Source: Gonapodya prolifera JEL478 (Eukaryota; Monoblepharomycota; Monoblepharidomycetes; Monoblepharidales; Gonapodyaceae). Taken from it: a DNA stretch of 11,681 nt. Positions within the stretch are counted from its first letter, which is position 1. The number at the start of each line of letters is the position of its first letter. The stretch spans positions 912,910 through 924,590 of the forward strand of contig KQ965736.1 of assembly GCA_001574975.1 (NCBI GenBank). Direction: 5' to 3'. Of this stretch, positions 1 to 9,400 are shown one piece after another. Below the pieces are notes generated by a model, which saw only the letters and a list, made by a program, of their open reading frames with translations, ran no database searches and had not been told where the DNA came from. Made by a program: the position numbers and the translations under genes.

Positions 1-948
1 CTGCGAAACCGCCTCAAGTACGCTCTCACCGGTCGCGAGGTCACTCAAATCGTGATGCAGAGGCTTGTGAAGGTTGACGGCAAAGTCCGCACCGACCAGA
101 CCTACCCCGCCGGCTTCATGGGTGCGTTGCATATGGACCCGTTCCAATCGTTTGACACACGGTGACCCCTTTCACGTTTGAAAGATGTCATCACCATCGA
201 GCGCACTGGCGAGAACTTCCGCCTGTTGTACGACACCAAGGGCCGTTTCGTCATCCACCGAATCACCGCCGACGAAGCCAAGGTACTATTCATTCTTCAT
301 TTTGAATGAGGATCCGATTGACATTTCTCTTGGTATATCCAGTACAAACTTGGCAAGGTCAAGCGCGTCGAGCTTGGATCGAAAAAGTGAGTCACCATTT
401 TGGGACCAGCAGTGGACTCGTCAGTTCAACGTCTTTTCAATCAGCATCCCTTACCTCGTCACGCACGACGGTCGCACCATCCGCTACCCGGACCCTGACA
501 TCAAGGTCAACGACACCGTTCGGATTGATCTTGAGACCGGAAAAATCACCGAGTTTGTCAAGTTCGAGCTCGGCAACTTAGTTTACATCACTGGAGGTCG
601 TAACCAGGGCAGGATTGGAACTATCACCCACCGAGAGAGGCACCACGGTGGTTTCGACATTGTCCACATCAAAGACTCTCGTGACCACACTTTCGCAACC
701 CGTATCGGTAACGTGTTCGTCGTTGGAAAGACAAAGGAGATGGTCAGCCTTCCCAAAGGTATGTTCTCCGTTTGGTATTTTCGTTTGTGCGTTGTAATCA
801 CGAACCCGCCAATCATCCATCAGGCAAGGGTGTCAAGCTCAGCATCACCGAGGAGGTTCGTATGCTATCAATTTTGTGCACGTTTCACTCGCTGATCGAA
901 TCTTTCCTACAGCGCGACCAAAGGCGCCAGAAGGCTGGGTTGGCGTAG
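1..948 (+). CDS. RPS4: 40S ribosomal protein eS4 (RPS4), 5'-truncated by the window edge, six exons visible
   Basis: Structural protein of the small cytosolic ribosomal subunit that binds 18S rRNA. Spliced exons are 1-121, 185-282, 343-386, 445-758, 824-855 and 913-948 (TAG). The introns are 63, 60, 58, 65 and 57 bases, all GT..AG, and every phase joins in frame. The visible product is 214 residues. It starts at [14 protein letters not shown], about residue 48 of a normal ~261-residue eS4, so only the N-terminus is missing. Seen in order are the S4-type RNA-binding segment ([20 protein letters not shown]), the eS4 core ([20 protein letters not shown], then [20 protein letters not shown]), a KOW-type stretch ([20 protein letters not shown]) and the C-terminal [18 protein letters not shown]. 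Identity rests on near-continuous agreement with fungal eS4 proteins as I know them. The only oddity is the tiny 32-base fifth exon. The gene runs convergently into the 4E-T-like gene. Confidence 0.97.
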
Positions 949-1124
949 ATTGGTTGGAGTTCGATTATGTAGAGATGACGCTCGTGTATGGTTGTGGTGA
1001 CGGGCAATTGCACATAAATGAAAATGGCCTTGTTAGTGTCACCTTCGGTACCCTTCGTCTCTCGGTAACGCAAAACTGTGTTCGTATTCGTGAATCCTAC
1101 TCATGCATGGTATCCGTGCTGATA
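949..1124. other. Convergent 3' intergenic spacer between eS4 and the 4E-T-like gene
   Basis: These 176 bases separate the TAG of the plus-strand eS4 gene from the TGA of the minus-strand 4E-T-like gene. Both 3' UTRs and both polyadenylation sites must fall here or overlap the opposite gene. A plus-strand A-rich CATAAATGAAAA stretch near 1013-1025 is the best candidate for an eS4 poly(A) signal. No canonical AATAAA is present, which is usual for fungi. I see no separate gene in it. Confidence 0.6.
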
Positions 1125-4100
1125 TCACACCCCCCGGCCCCTAATGTAAAGTGGTTGTCGTTGCCCCTCACGGGTGGCAGCACCCATAAACTCCACCCCT
1201 CCGCTGCCCTGGTACAAAATGTCTCCATAACTTCCTGGCAAACCGCCTTGGCCACCAGGACGGGGCGGAAGAGATGAAGCTCCAACACCATAACCGTTCA
1301 TATTCCCCTGCACAGCTTGGGGCCCCGGTGAATCCAGCGCAAACCGTGGATAAGCGTTTGCATAAGGTTGTCCAGGTGGGGGTGCCCCCACACCATAAGG
1401 TTGTCCCGGCAGATTCATTCCCTCCAGCGCATTCTGCCGCGCAGCCGCTCGTTGTTGGGCGAGAAGGTAATCCTCGTAATTTCCGCGGCCTGCAGACACT
1501 GGGTTCATGAGTGGCACGCCAGGCGCGCCACCAACACCGGGATTCTGGGGGTACACCCCGTAAGAACTTGGAGATGGACGACCTGCTCGACCGTCGGAAC
1601 GGTAGAACTGCTCAAGTGCAATGTCTCGTAAATCTGAGTCGATGGGGCCAAAAAATGTTTTTGTATGTGACAAAGTCAGAATGTAGCGAGATACTTACCT
1701 TCACGGCCTCGGCCAACGTCAGCGGGGTATCTGCTCCTTCCCATACCCATCGCAGTGCCCCGTCCTGCCGCAATTCCTTGTTGAACCAAATTCGTCAAGA
1801 ACTGGGAAGCAACATTGCTCCCATCGTTATAAGGAGGACGTGGGATCCCTCCATGTCCCTGAGCCATTCGTTCGTCCCTAACAATGCCGGGTGCCGGGCC
1901 AGTTGGAGCATTGGGAGTCATTCCCCCACGAGCTACATATTGTGGAGGTGCCCGATCGACCATCGCGTAGGGGTAGCCAGCTGGTGGCATTTGCATGTTC
2001 ACGTTGGGGGGCTGTCCAGAAGGTTTCGCATTGGCCAACATGCTCATCACTCGCTGGAAGTCGTCTGCAGACGGTGGCTGGGAAGGGGCGTTCGGATACG
2101 CCATGCCAGGTCCTGGGGTTGGCTTGGGTGGGCGGACTCCAAGCACTTGAAGAAGTTCTTGTTCCGACATTGGACGTCTTCCAGGCTGGGGGAAGGCCGA
2201 AACAGATGGCACCATCCCAAGGTGAGCAGGTGATTGCTGGGATGGTTGTTGCGGTGGGAAAACTGTTACCCCTCCAGGTAGCACTTCTGAAGATGCTGCC
2301 AAATTCTGAGAAAAATCGCTGCCTTGGCGGGGCAAGTGACGTTGAACGGGACTAACAGATGTTTGTGCACCGTCACTCGGGACTTTCGCAGCGTATTGCG
2401 GTGTCATAAAGCCAGGCGAAGGTTCGCGACCAGGACCTGCGAATGCACGCACTTCTATCGGAGGCGGTACACCTCCGACGATTCCACCAACTCCCGCTGC
2501 ACCAACGGAATCAACTGGCCTCCCTAGTGGGGGTTGAGGACTTGGCGCCATCCCCACCCCTTGATCTTCACGACCACCGCTGAAAAATTTCGCGAATCTT
2601 GAAGACTTCTCGGTTGCCACCTGTGATGCGTCGGTCTTCAAAGCCGAATTAGAGGGCAGGATGGATTCCAATGGGAGTTGAGGTTCATTTCCCGGCACCG
2701 GTGTTTTCGTAACACCTCTTTGTAATCCTGGTGCGCCCGTTCCAACAAGAGGAGACGAGTTTGATTGCAGTGCTGGTGTAGTGGAGTTTGCGCCAATTCC
2801 TTCTGTGGAATGTGTACGGCTCTTGGCACTATCGCTTCCAGGAACATACTCCTCTTCCTTCTTCTCCCCACCGGCCACCAAAACTTGCTCTCCTCTGGCC
2901 TCCCTTGCTTTCATCATGGCCTTAAACCTCTGTAAATCATCCATTTCGTCCATCCTCCGACCTCCACCAACACCAGCTCCGCCTTGCATGTCTGCATTAG
3001 GATCAGCATCCATCCACTCTGGGCGACGTCCTCCAGAGCCACCAAAGCCCGAGCCGGACGCAATGTCCTCAGTAGGAACGCCTGTCGAATCTGCAAACTG
3101 ATCGCCCGACACTCCTACGCCAGAGGCACCGCTGCGTCCGGCACCACGTCCACCACCACCAACATAATTACCGGACGTTGTCCCTCGATTCGATCGCCAG
3201 TCGCGGTCGCGTTCGCTGATAAATGCACCCGAAACGCGCGTCCGGGTGGTATATGTCGACGATGGATGGGAGGAATCTGTTGCTTGCGAGGAGCCATTTC
3301 GCGTGGTAGATCTGGGAATTGTGATTGAGTCGCTTTTCGACGTCGTGGAAAGAGGAGGAGAAGACGAATCGCCCAAAGATTCTTTGTCGCCCCGACGAAC
3401 ACCCTTACTGCCGAAGCGATCCCGATCGCGTTCACGGTCGTGGTTAGAGTGAGTTCGATCACGATCGCGGTCCTCAGAATACTAAAATAGAAGAAGAGAT
3501 GGAGCGTTCAGGCACCATTCCAGATCACATTAACACGCAGTCCCGCAAAAGTAGTAGAGCATGACGACAGATAGCTCTTCCCGAGCAATGTATTTAATCA
3601 ATGGAATGAGTTTACTCACCCTCCCAGCCCTTCCGAACAATCCCCTGAGCTCCCTCCCATCACCATCCCTATCACGGTCTCTCTCCTTCTCGCCTGGCCC
3701 TGAAGATGTACTGCGCTTATCATCAACAAGGCTCGAAGCAAAAGACATTTTCGGCGGCGCAAGGACTATGGCAGGTTTAGAGGGACCAACATCAGAGGCA
3801 CTGGATATCAAAGAGGTGGAGTCTGAGGGGAACACATGAATGTCGTTAGAATATAATCAGCAATAGCTACTGATAACTCATGGCAAATGAAAGTCAAAAT
3901 AGCTGGCTCCTCTTCTCCGACGTCGTTTCCCACCGAGCAAACGCCCAAAAGCAAAACCGACAAAACATCTTTCACATTGGGCTCACCTCCATTATCCTTC
4001 CCACCATCTCTGTCCCCCCGGTTTCCGCGTTGATAGGTCCTGGAGCCTTCCTTATCCTTGTCTCGTTCTCGGTCTGCCGGACGGTCCCCAGTACGATCGC

Positions 4101-4466
4101 GGTGTGCGTGGCCATGGTCTCTTGACGAGTCCTCTGGCTTTGAGCTGTATGAAGAGAGGAAAAATTCGGTGGATTGATTGATTGATGGCGATGGCGGGGT
4201 GGATTAGGGTCGTAACATGAGGAAGATAGAAGTGAACTCTCCACGAACAGCAATTTCTGGGAAATCCAACATGGTACTCACTGAAAAAACTCGATTGGTG
4301 GAAGATTTGGATGTTTCTTAACAAGTGGCGACTCGCGAAGAGCGAGCAGTGTTGTCCGGCTGTACTTGTGCCGCACTTGTTCTTCTGAACCGACGGTGGT
4401 CTCTCCAGTGGCAGTGAGAGCGCTCGCTTGAGGTACGGAGGGAGCCGGTTGGGCTGGGGATTCCAT
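1125..4466 (-). CDS. 4E-T (EIF4ENIF1/Cup)-like eIF4E-binding translational repressor, five exons
   Basis: Predicted to bind cap-binding eIF4E and repress or store mRNAs in cytoplasmic mRNP granules (P-bodies). That role is inferred from the 4E-T family. Minus-strand exons are 4466-4282, 4144-3987, 3822-3620, 3481-1699 and 1633-1125. The introns are 137, 164, 138 and 65 bases, all GT..AG and phase-consistent, giving 945 residues (human 4E-T is ~985). Residues 35-41, YSRTTLL, fit the canonical Y-x4-L-phi eIF4E-binding motif. It is followed by ALRESPLVKKHPNLPPIEFF, recalling the start of 4E-T. Next come Arg/Asp/Glu repeats (~66-115, 160-175, 183-210), TRTRVSGAFISERDRDWR (~262-279), RRPEWMDADP (~334-343, compare EEPEWF of animal 4E-T), MDEMDDLQRFKAMMKARE (~359-376) and SSRFAKFFSGGRE (~475-487, compare SRFSRWFSN). 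Later helical islands are SEQELLQVLG (~621-630) and DDFQRVMSMLANAK (~656-669). The rest is Gly/Pro/Gln-rich and probably disordered. The ATG is the first after an in-frame TAG 18 bases upstream. Its -3 base is C, a weak context. Confidence 0.8.
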
Positions 4467-4683
4467 CTGGCGTCGACGGGACTAGGGGTAATGGTATGAA
4501 AACTGAACTCCCTGCACTTCGTTCATTTGGTATTTTTAGCACCTCGTTATTATCACAACTTTCTTCCCAACTTTCTTCCCACTGCTGCCCCGAAACAACT
4601 CTCCCTGTTTTAGCGATCAAGCCCATCTTAGGTTTCTGGAATCCCAACTGTCCAATCGTGGAACGGGAAAGTTGAATCACAAC

Positions 4684-4698
4684 TCCATTCATTCATTG
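4684..4698 (-). promoter_or_regulatory. Cluster of three overlapping upstream ATGs, one in each reading frame
   Basis: On the minus strand the sequence reads ATGAATGAATGG, with ATGs beginning at 4696, 4692 and 4688. The 4688 ATG is in frame with the 4E-T ATG but stops after three codons (ATG GAG TTG TGA). The 4692 ATG opens a frame that runs without a stop to 4318, through and past the main ATG at 4466 in another frame. The 4696 ATG opens a frame that stops near 4628. If the transcript includes this point, scanning ribosomes would meet these before the main start. The transcription start is unknown. Confidence 0.35.
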
Positions 4699-5083
4699 AG
4701 AGCGCCAGACAGTCTTGCTTTGAGGGCGATATAATCCAAGCTGCTTGATTTCGTATTGTTTGGAAGAGAACATGCGAGCGACGGAGGAATTGGATTGAGG
4801 CATTATTCATAGTGTCCTAGGTAGGAAGGAAGGTGTGAATAAAACGCTGTTGGTTGCACGAGGGGTGGACATCATAAAATGTGTGAAGACGTCGTGCCAA
4901 AAGCACAATGCAAGCCGGTAGAAAGTAACCTTTGTCCGAGCATTCCAAACTGGGTGATTTGGCGGAAACCAACTTGAAGTGCCTCGTTAGAGAGAGAGTG
5001 GTGAGGACCCCTACCAAGTCAAGCGCCCTGCAAGAAACCATGAGGGATGCACAAATTTTGCGAGTCCGTAAGGGTGAGCTTCT

Positions 5084-5093
5084 ACGTCACGTG
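5084..5093. promoter_or_regulatory. Overlapping CRE-type and E-box motif (ACGTCACGTG)
   Basis: ACGTCA (reverse complement TGACGT, the bZIP/ATF-CREB half) at 5084-5089 shares two bases with a perfect CACGTG E-box at 5088-5093. A second TGACGT sits at 5332-5337. The sequence match is exact, but such motifs occur by chance. Placement in a gene-free region upstream of the 4E-T-like gene is the only support for function. Confidence 0.3.
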
Positions 5094-5437
5094 TTCGAGG
5101 GGACTTTGGTGTGTGGGAAGACCAGCGGTGTTACATCAGCAAGACCAAATATCGCGGGCCCCTAGCACTTTACATTGGATTGACGCGTTCGACTTCATCA
5201 ATCGTTTATCAGGACGAACTATGGTGACCCTTTGAGCCCCAGAATCCTTCCGCTGATGGAAGCATTCTGTCGCTGCCTTTTCTCCTGTTCCTCTCCGTTC
5301 CGCCTCAGATTTGGCGGGCCAGATGATCAGCTGACGTAGTGCTCGCTTCCAAAGGGCAGCTTCTCTGCCGAAGGCTGTTATATTGCTCATCTGACACTTG
5401 ACACCCATGCGGGAGCTAAAATTCATCCAACCACATC

Positions 5438-6360
5438 TTGCCACGACATAAAACAAAGTTCTATAAGGCACTACTGTGTCCCTCTACTCTTGTCTTTGCT
5501 CTGAAAAATCATATGTGGTTGTGGATCGGCGACAATTTAACACCCGATGATCCGGTACCAGATGCGCCGCTACATTACAATGCTCCAAATTTTCCGGATA
5601 ACAAAGAGCTTAAGGAAGCAGCAGGGACCATCGTAATTGGGTAACAAAGACAGGGGAATAGGCGCCCAAACTGAGTTCGAGGATATGCATTTGTGGTTCT
5701 TTACAACATTCTATGAGGTAACTATGAAAGTGAACTCGGGTGGGCAAACCGTCTCCACCGACTATTCGCGTGTCGGGATAGGGCAAACATTACTCGTGGT
5801 CATCGCGGGACCAGTCTGAAGATGGGAACAAGCCCCCACAACCACTTCGGACCGTGGCCGGCATTCTGCCCCCTCGTCGCTGAGTTCGTCGAGCTCCTTC
5901 TGTTTGCGGTTCATATGGCACCACCGCATCTGTTATTGTTTGGAGCTTTCTTGACCCCATGGAATTGGGTTCTTACAGTATGCTTTTCGCCATTTTCTAC
6001 TTTGCTCTTACAGAAACTACAACCACAAAGGCTTCGCGCTACAGCCATCAAAATGTATATGCTGTTTCCCAATGGGAGAACACGAACTGCCCAACTGTTG
6101 TTTCCATGTTCCAACGGTAAAAAGGATACACCCGACCGAAAACTGGGACACGGCATTGAAGCGTCGATGGGCCCATTCAAGAAGAATCAAGGTAAAACAA
6201 TACCTAGATATCCATTCTTATGCGTTGACGTGTGTGAAATTTAACATTCAGCGCTCAATACACAGCACTCGATGCATTCGGCGGGGGGCACTCGAGGAGT
6301 CCGCAGAGATCAACCGGGCAAAGTCCGATTCTGTACCGCTGCATTGATTGAGCGAACAAG
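5438..6360 (+). other. Unresolved patch of short overlapping open frames with splice-like sites (possible gene, gene relic or none)
   Basis: I do not recognise a gene here, but several plus-strand frames look more protein-like than chance. Positions 5438-5644 encode a segment containing WLWIGDNLTPDDPVPDAP. The adjoining frame 5643-5819 continues one base out of register (QTEFEDMHLWFFTTFYE). A GT..AG pair at 5719-5780 (62 bases) could splice that frame onto GKHYSWSSRDQSEDG. From 5884 to 6119 a stop-free frame holds a possible signal-peptide start, MELGSYSMLFAIFYFALTET, at 5959. Frame 5822-6244 also stays open, and a 60-base GT..AG intron candidate lies at 6191-6250. No single model joins these without arbitrary choices, and the one-base register shift at 5642 would suit a decayed gene. 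Low confidence that anything is expressed. Confidence 0.2.
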
Positions 6361-6417
6361 GGATGTACTTAAATGACTTGAAAGGCCTGCCGACCACTCC
6401 GACCACTCTTCACCATA
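6361..6417 (+). promoter_or_regulatory. Immediate 5' leader of the DUF3712 gene with a 9-base tandem duplication and good start context
   Basis: Just upstream of the ATG at 6418, CCGACCACT is repeated head to tail at 6390-6398 and 6399-6407. An AT-rich TACTTAAATGA at 6366-6376 is the nearest TATA-like sequence. The start context CACCATAATGG has A at -3 and G at +4, which favours initiation at 6418. No other ATG lies in the 40 bases before it except the one in TAAATGACT at 6372. Confidence 0.4.
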
Positions 6418-9400
6418 ATGGCTGGTCGTGTCCCCGAAATGAGCGGCCCTACTTACGTCTTGCCAGACCCATCACACCCTCACCTCGCTCGCATTATTGG
6501 CTCGGAAACTGAGGACGATGCCCCACCAACAGCGATTCGTACACAGCTCGATTCAGGTTCGGCTTTGGAGGACGCCGATCCCGACATCCACTCCGTGCGA
6601 GCTCTCTCGATGGCATCGCATGAATCTCTCAAGGCCCTGAATACAAAACACGACGACAGCGATGACTTTTGGGAGCCATCTGCCCCATGGGGACTACAGT
6701 GGATGTGCGGCCCACTCTGGATGCGAAGGTTGATGTGCTTGGGTATTTTGGGTGTCATTGCTGCCGCAATTTTGGTACCTGTTGCAATTTTCGTCATCGG
6801 TGAGCAGCTGGATGACATTGTCTCATTTCGTCATTCAGTGGCTAACTGTTTCTGTCACAATCCAGCTCCTAAGCTGGCACAGATGATTCTGAACAATGCA
6901 AACTTCGACTTTATCTCCGCAGATATCTTGGAGCCGAACGAGACCGGCTTTCTTTTCCACGCTGTCGCTAAAATCACCAATACCGGTCCTATTGGAGCCA
7001 ACGTGGAATTTAATGGGCCTGTCACTGTCAGATACAAGGACGTCCCCATCATGACGATGTCGATCCCCTCCCTAGACGTCGTAGCCAACATCGGGTGAGT
7101 GCTATATAGGAGCTCAACGTAACCTTGAAGTTCTAAGGGGTCCTCACCTTAGCGCTTCCATCGACACTACCGGTCAAGCGAACATTTTGAACGCCGACGC
7201 ATTCGCAGGCTTTGCGAAAGCCGCTATTTTCTCGGAGACGTTTGACTGGCGACTTACTGGCCGAGCAACAGGGAACGTTTTTGGGCTCCATATCGGTGTG
7301 GACTTTGATAAAACCTTGTCACTCAAAGGTTGGTTGCCACTTCATTGCCAAATCAGGTTATACGCCGTAAACGCACCACCTTTGCAGGTCTCGACGGGCT
7401 GAAAAACGTCACTATTCTTCTGTTGGATTTCCCGCCTGGCCCGGCCACCGGAGGCATAAAGCTTGCGGTCACCGCCAATTTGTTCAATCCTAGTCCCGTA
7501 GGAATGCAGCTTGGGAACATCAAGGTGCGATTATTATCGACCGATTCGGTTTGCGCTGTGAGACTGACTGTTCGGTGATGTGTTTGCTCAGTTCAACGTC
7601 TCCGTGAATGGCACTCAAGTCGGTTATGCGGCTTCGACGAATGTTACGGCGAAAAAAGGTGACAACGTAGTGTCGATCAACGGCGTGATCGACTCTGTGA
7701 AGACCACGGAACAATCGAATTTGATCTCCAAGTTGCTGGGAGACTTTCTGAATGGGCAAGGTACGTACCCGCTGCCCCCGCCCCCTACGGCAACGACCAC
7801 AGCCTGTGCATTTTGGCCTAACATGCATTTGTTGCTCCCAGGTGCGTCATTCGATGTCATAGGCGCGGAAATTCGCCCGACAGATCCTTCCAAACCCCCT
7901 ATCGTCTGGCTCCAGAAGGTATCATATCGCGCAATCCCTCTCGTCTATCGGTTCTCCACAATCTTCTTGCCCTTAGGCATTCATTGGTTTGGTTGTACCT
8001 TTCGGTCTACCTCCTCTTAAGCTCGACACTGGCCTTATTCGAAAGGTGGTAGCTCCAGCGTTCAAAATAACGTTCGACCCAAAGGAGCCGTGGAAGCCGA
8101 AAATGGGAGCTAAGAGCGTTGTTGCTGAAATTCAGGTAATTCTATCATGCATTTTTGTTTCATTGGGAGAATAATAGCAATTGCAAAAACTCCTCGTAGC
8201 TTCCTTTTGTCATATCCTTTTCCGTCAGTTCCGGCAGTTTGAACTTGAAAATGCTGTCGGACAAAGGCGAAACGATTGCCAGTCTGGATTCCGGGTGGAT
8301 CCCAATTCGATCAAACATATCTGGACTCACTGGGAACTTGAGCACGGATTTGAACAGTGGAACTCTTGTTATTGCTGATGTGAGATGATATTCCGTTCTT
8401 GTGTTATAGCTTCAGTCCTCATAATGATGGGAACAATGCAGAATCAGCGTGCTGCCTTTCAAAACCTTCTAAAGACGGTCCTTTTTACCGACGGAGATGT
8501 TAACATCCCCCTCATTGTGACTGCGTCAGCAAATGCGACCACTGCTGCTGGTATGTACAACATGTCATTACCACCCACTTCCACGATTGCCAACCTGGAT
8601 TAATTATAGGAAACATCAGCATTTCCAATATCACTGTCAAGCAGACCTTGCCATTCGCGGGTGTCAACGGTCTTAGCGGAACTCCGATTGATATTCGCTC
8701 ATTCGACGTTGTGACATCCACCCCTACTTACATTGACCTGAAGATTGTCGCGGCGGTAAGTGCATTTGTTGAATGTCTTATTTTTGAGAAAAGGCCCTGA
8801 AGAATATCTTGTCCCGGCAACAGATTGTGAACCCCAGCAATGTCGCGTTCGATTTAAACTCGGACCTCAACTTTGACCTCATTGCCCACAATCAAACAGT
8901 CGCGAACGTCAACTTCCCCAACGTCTCGTTGACTTTGGGATCCAACGTGGTAACTGCTATTGCGTGGGTTCAAAGTGGCTGTTCATTTGATATGATCGCG
9001 TCTCACGTACATGTCTTCCAGGCGATACCAACCCGTCAGCGCTGATGCGAGGACCGCTGGACAACAGCTCATATCGTCTTTTATTAATGGCGAATCAGCT
9101 GTCGTCAGCTTGCGAGGCAAAGCAAACTCCTCCATCCTCGCTCCTCTTGGCCCCGCCTTTGAAGCTATCACTCTATCATCTGCGCTCCCGGCCTTTACAA
9201 TTTCGGAAAGCTTTGTCACCGGTTTCACTTTCCCCACTGTCGCCATTGAATTCGATCCGAGCAACCCTTGGTCGCCCAAAATGTCGGCCCCTGGGGTTAC
9301 CGGCTTCGTCAAGGTGAACTGCTATTTCGTTTAGCTTCCTGTTTTTTCGTGATTAATGTCTCTTGTAGCTTCCATGGGCTTTGGGCTTGTCTGCGAAGCA

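Larger units (their letters stand above)
4467..5437. promoter_or_regulatory. Upstream region of the 4E-T-like gene; no protein gene seen
   Basis: This stretch of nearly 1 kb lies upstream of the minus-strand 4E-T-like gene. Open frames here are short, mutually overlapping, and lack recognisable protein segments. It should hold the 4E-T leader and promoter, though I see no clear TATA box. Three overlapping ATGs at 4688-4696 would lie in the leader if transcription starts further upstream. ACGT-core elements occur at 4888-4893 (GACGTC), 5084-5093 (ACGTCACGTG) and 5332-5337 (TGACGT). Roles are inferred from position only. Confidence 0.5.

Noticed and set aside
185-895. 236-codon open frame on the plus strand across the eS4 gene
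   Set aside because: It starts in an eS4 exon in a different frame ([12 protein letters not shown]) and joins pieces across introns. Only part matches eS4. The spliced model explains every conserved segment, so this is an artefact of reading through introns.
1511-2355. Long plus-strand frames (240 and 154 codons) antisense to the 4E-T-like gene
   Set aside because: They lie opposite the compositionally biased Gly/Pro-rich exon, which leaves stops rare on the other strand. They are rich in W, R, H and S with no family resemblance.
4318-4692. 124-codon minus-strand frame overlapping the 4E-T start as a separate protein gene
   Set aside because: It shares bases with exon 1 in another frame and has no recognisable segments. 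It is kept only as a possible upstream ORF, not as a gene.
5911-6180. 89-codon minus-strand frame in the unresolved patch
   Set aside because: Composition is Cys/Ser/Asn-mixed with no recognisable motif, and it is antisense to more protein-like plus-strand frames.
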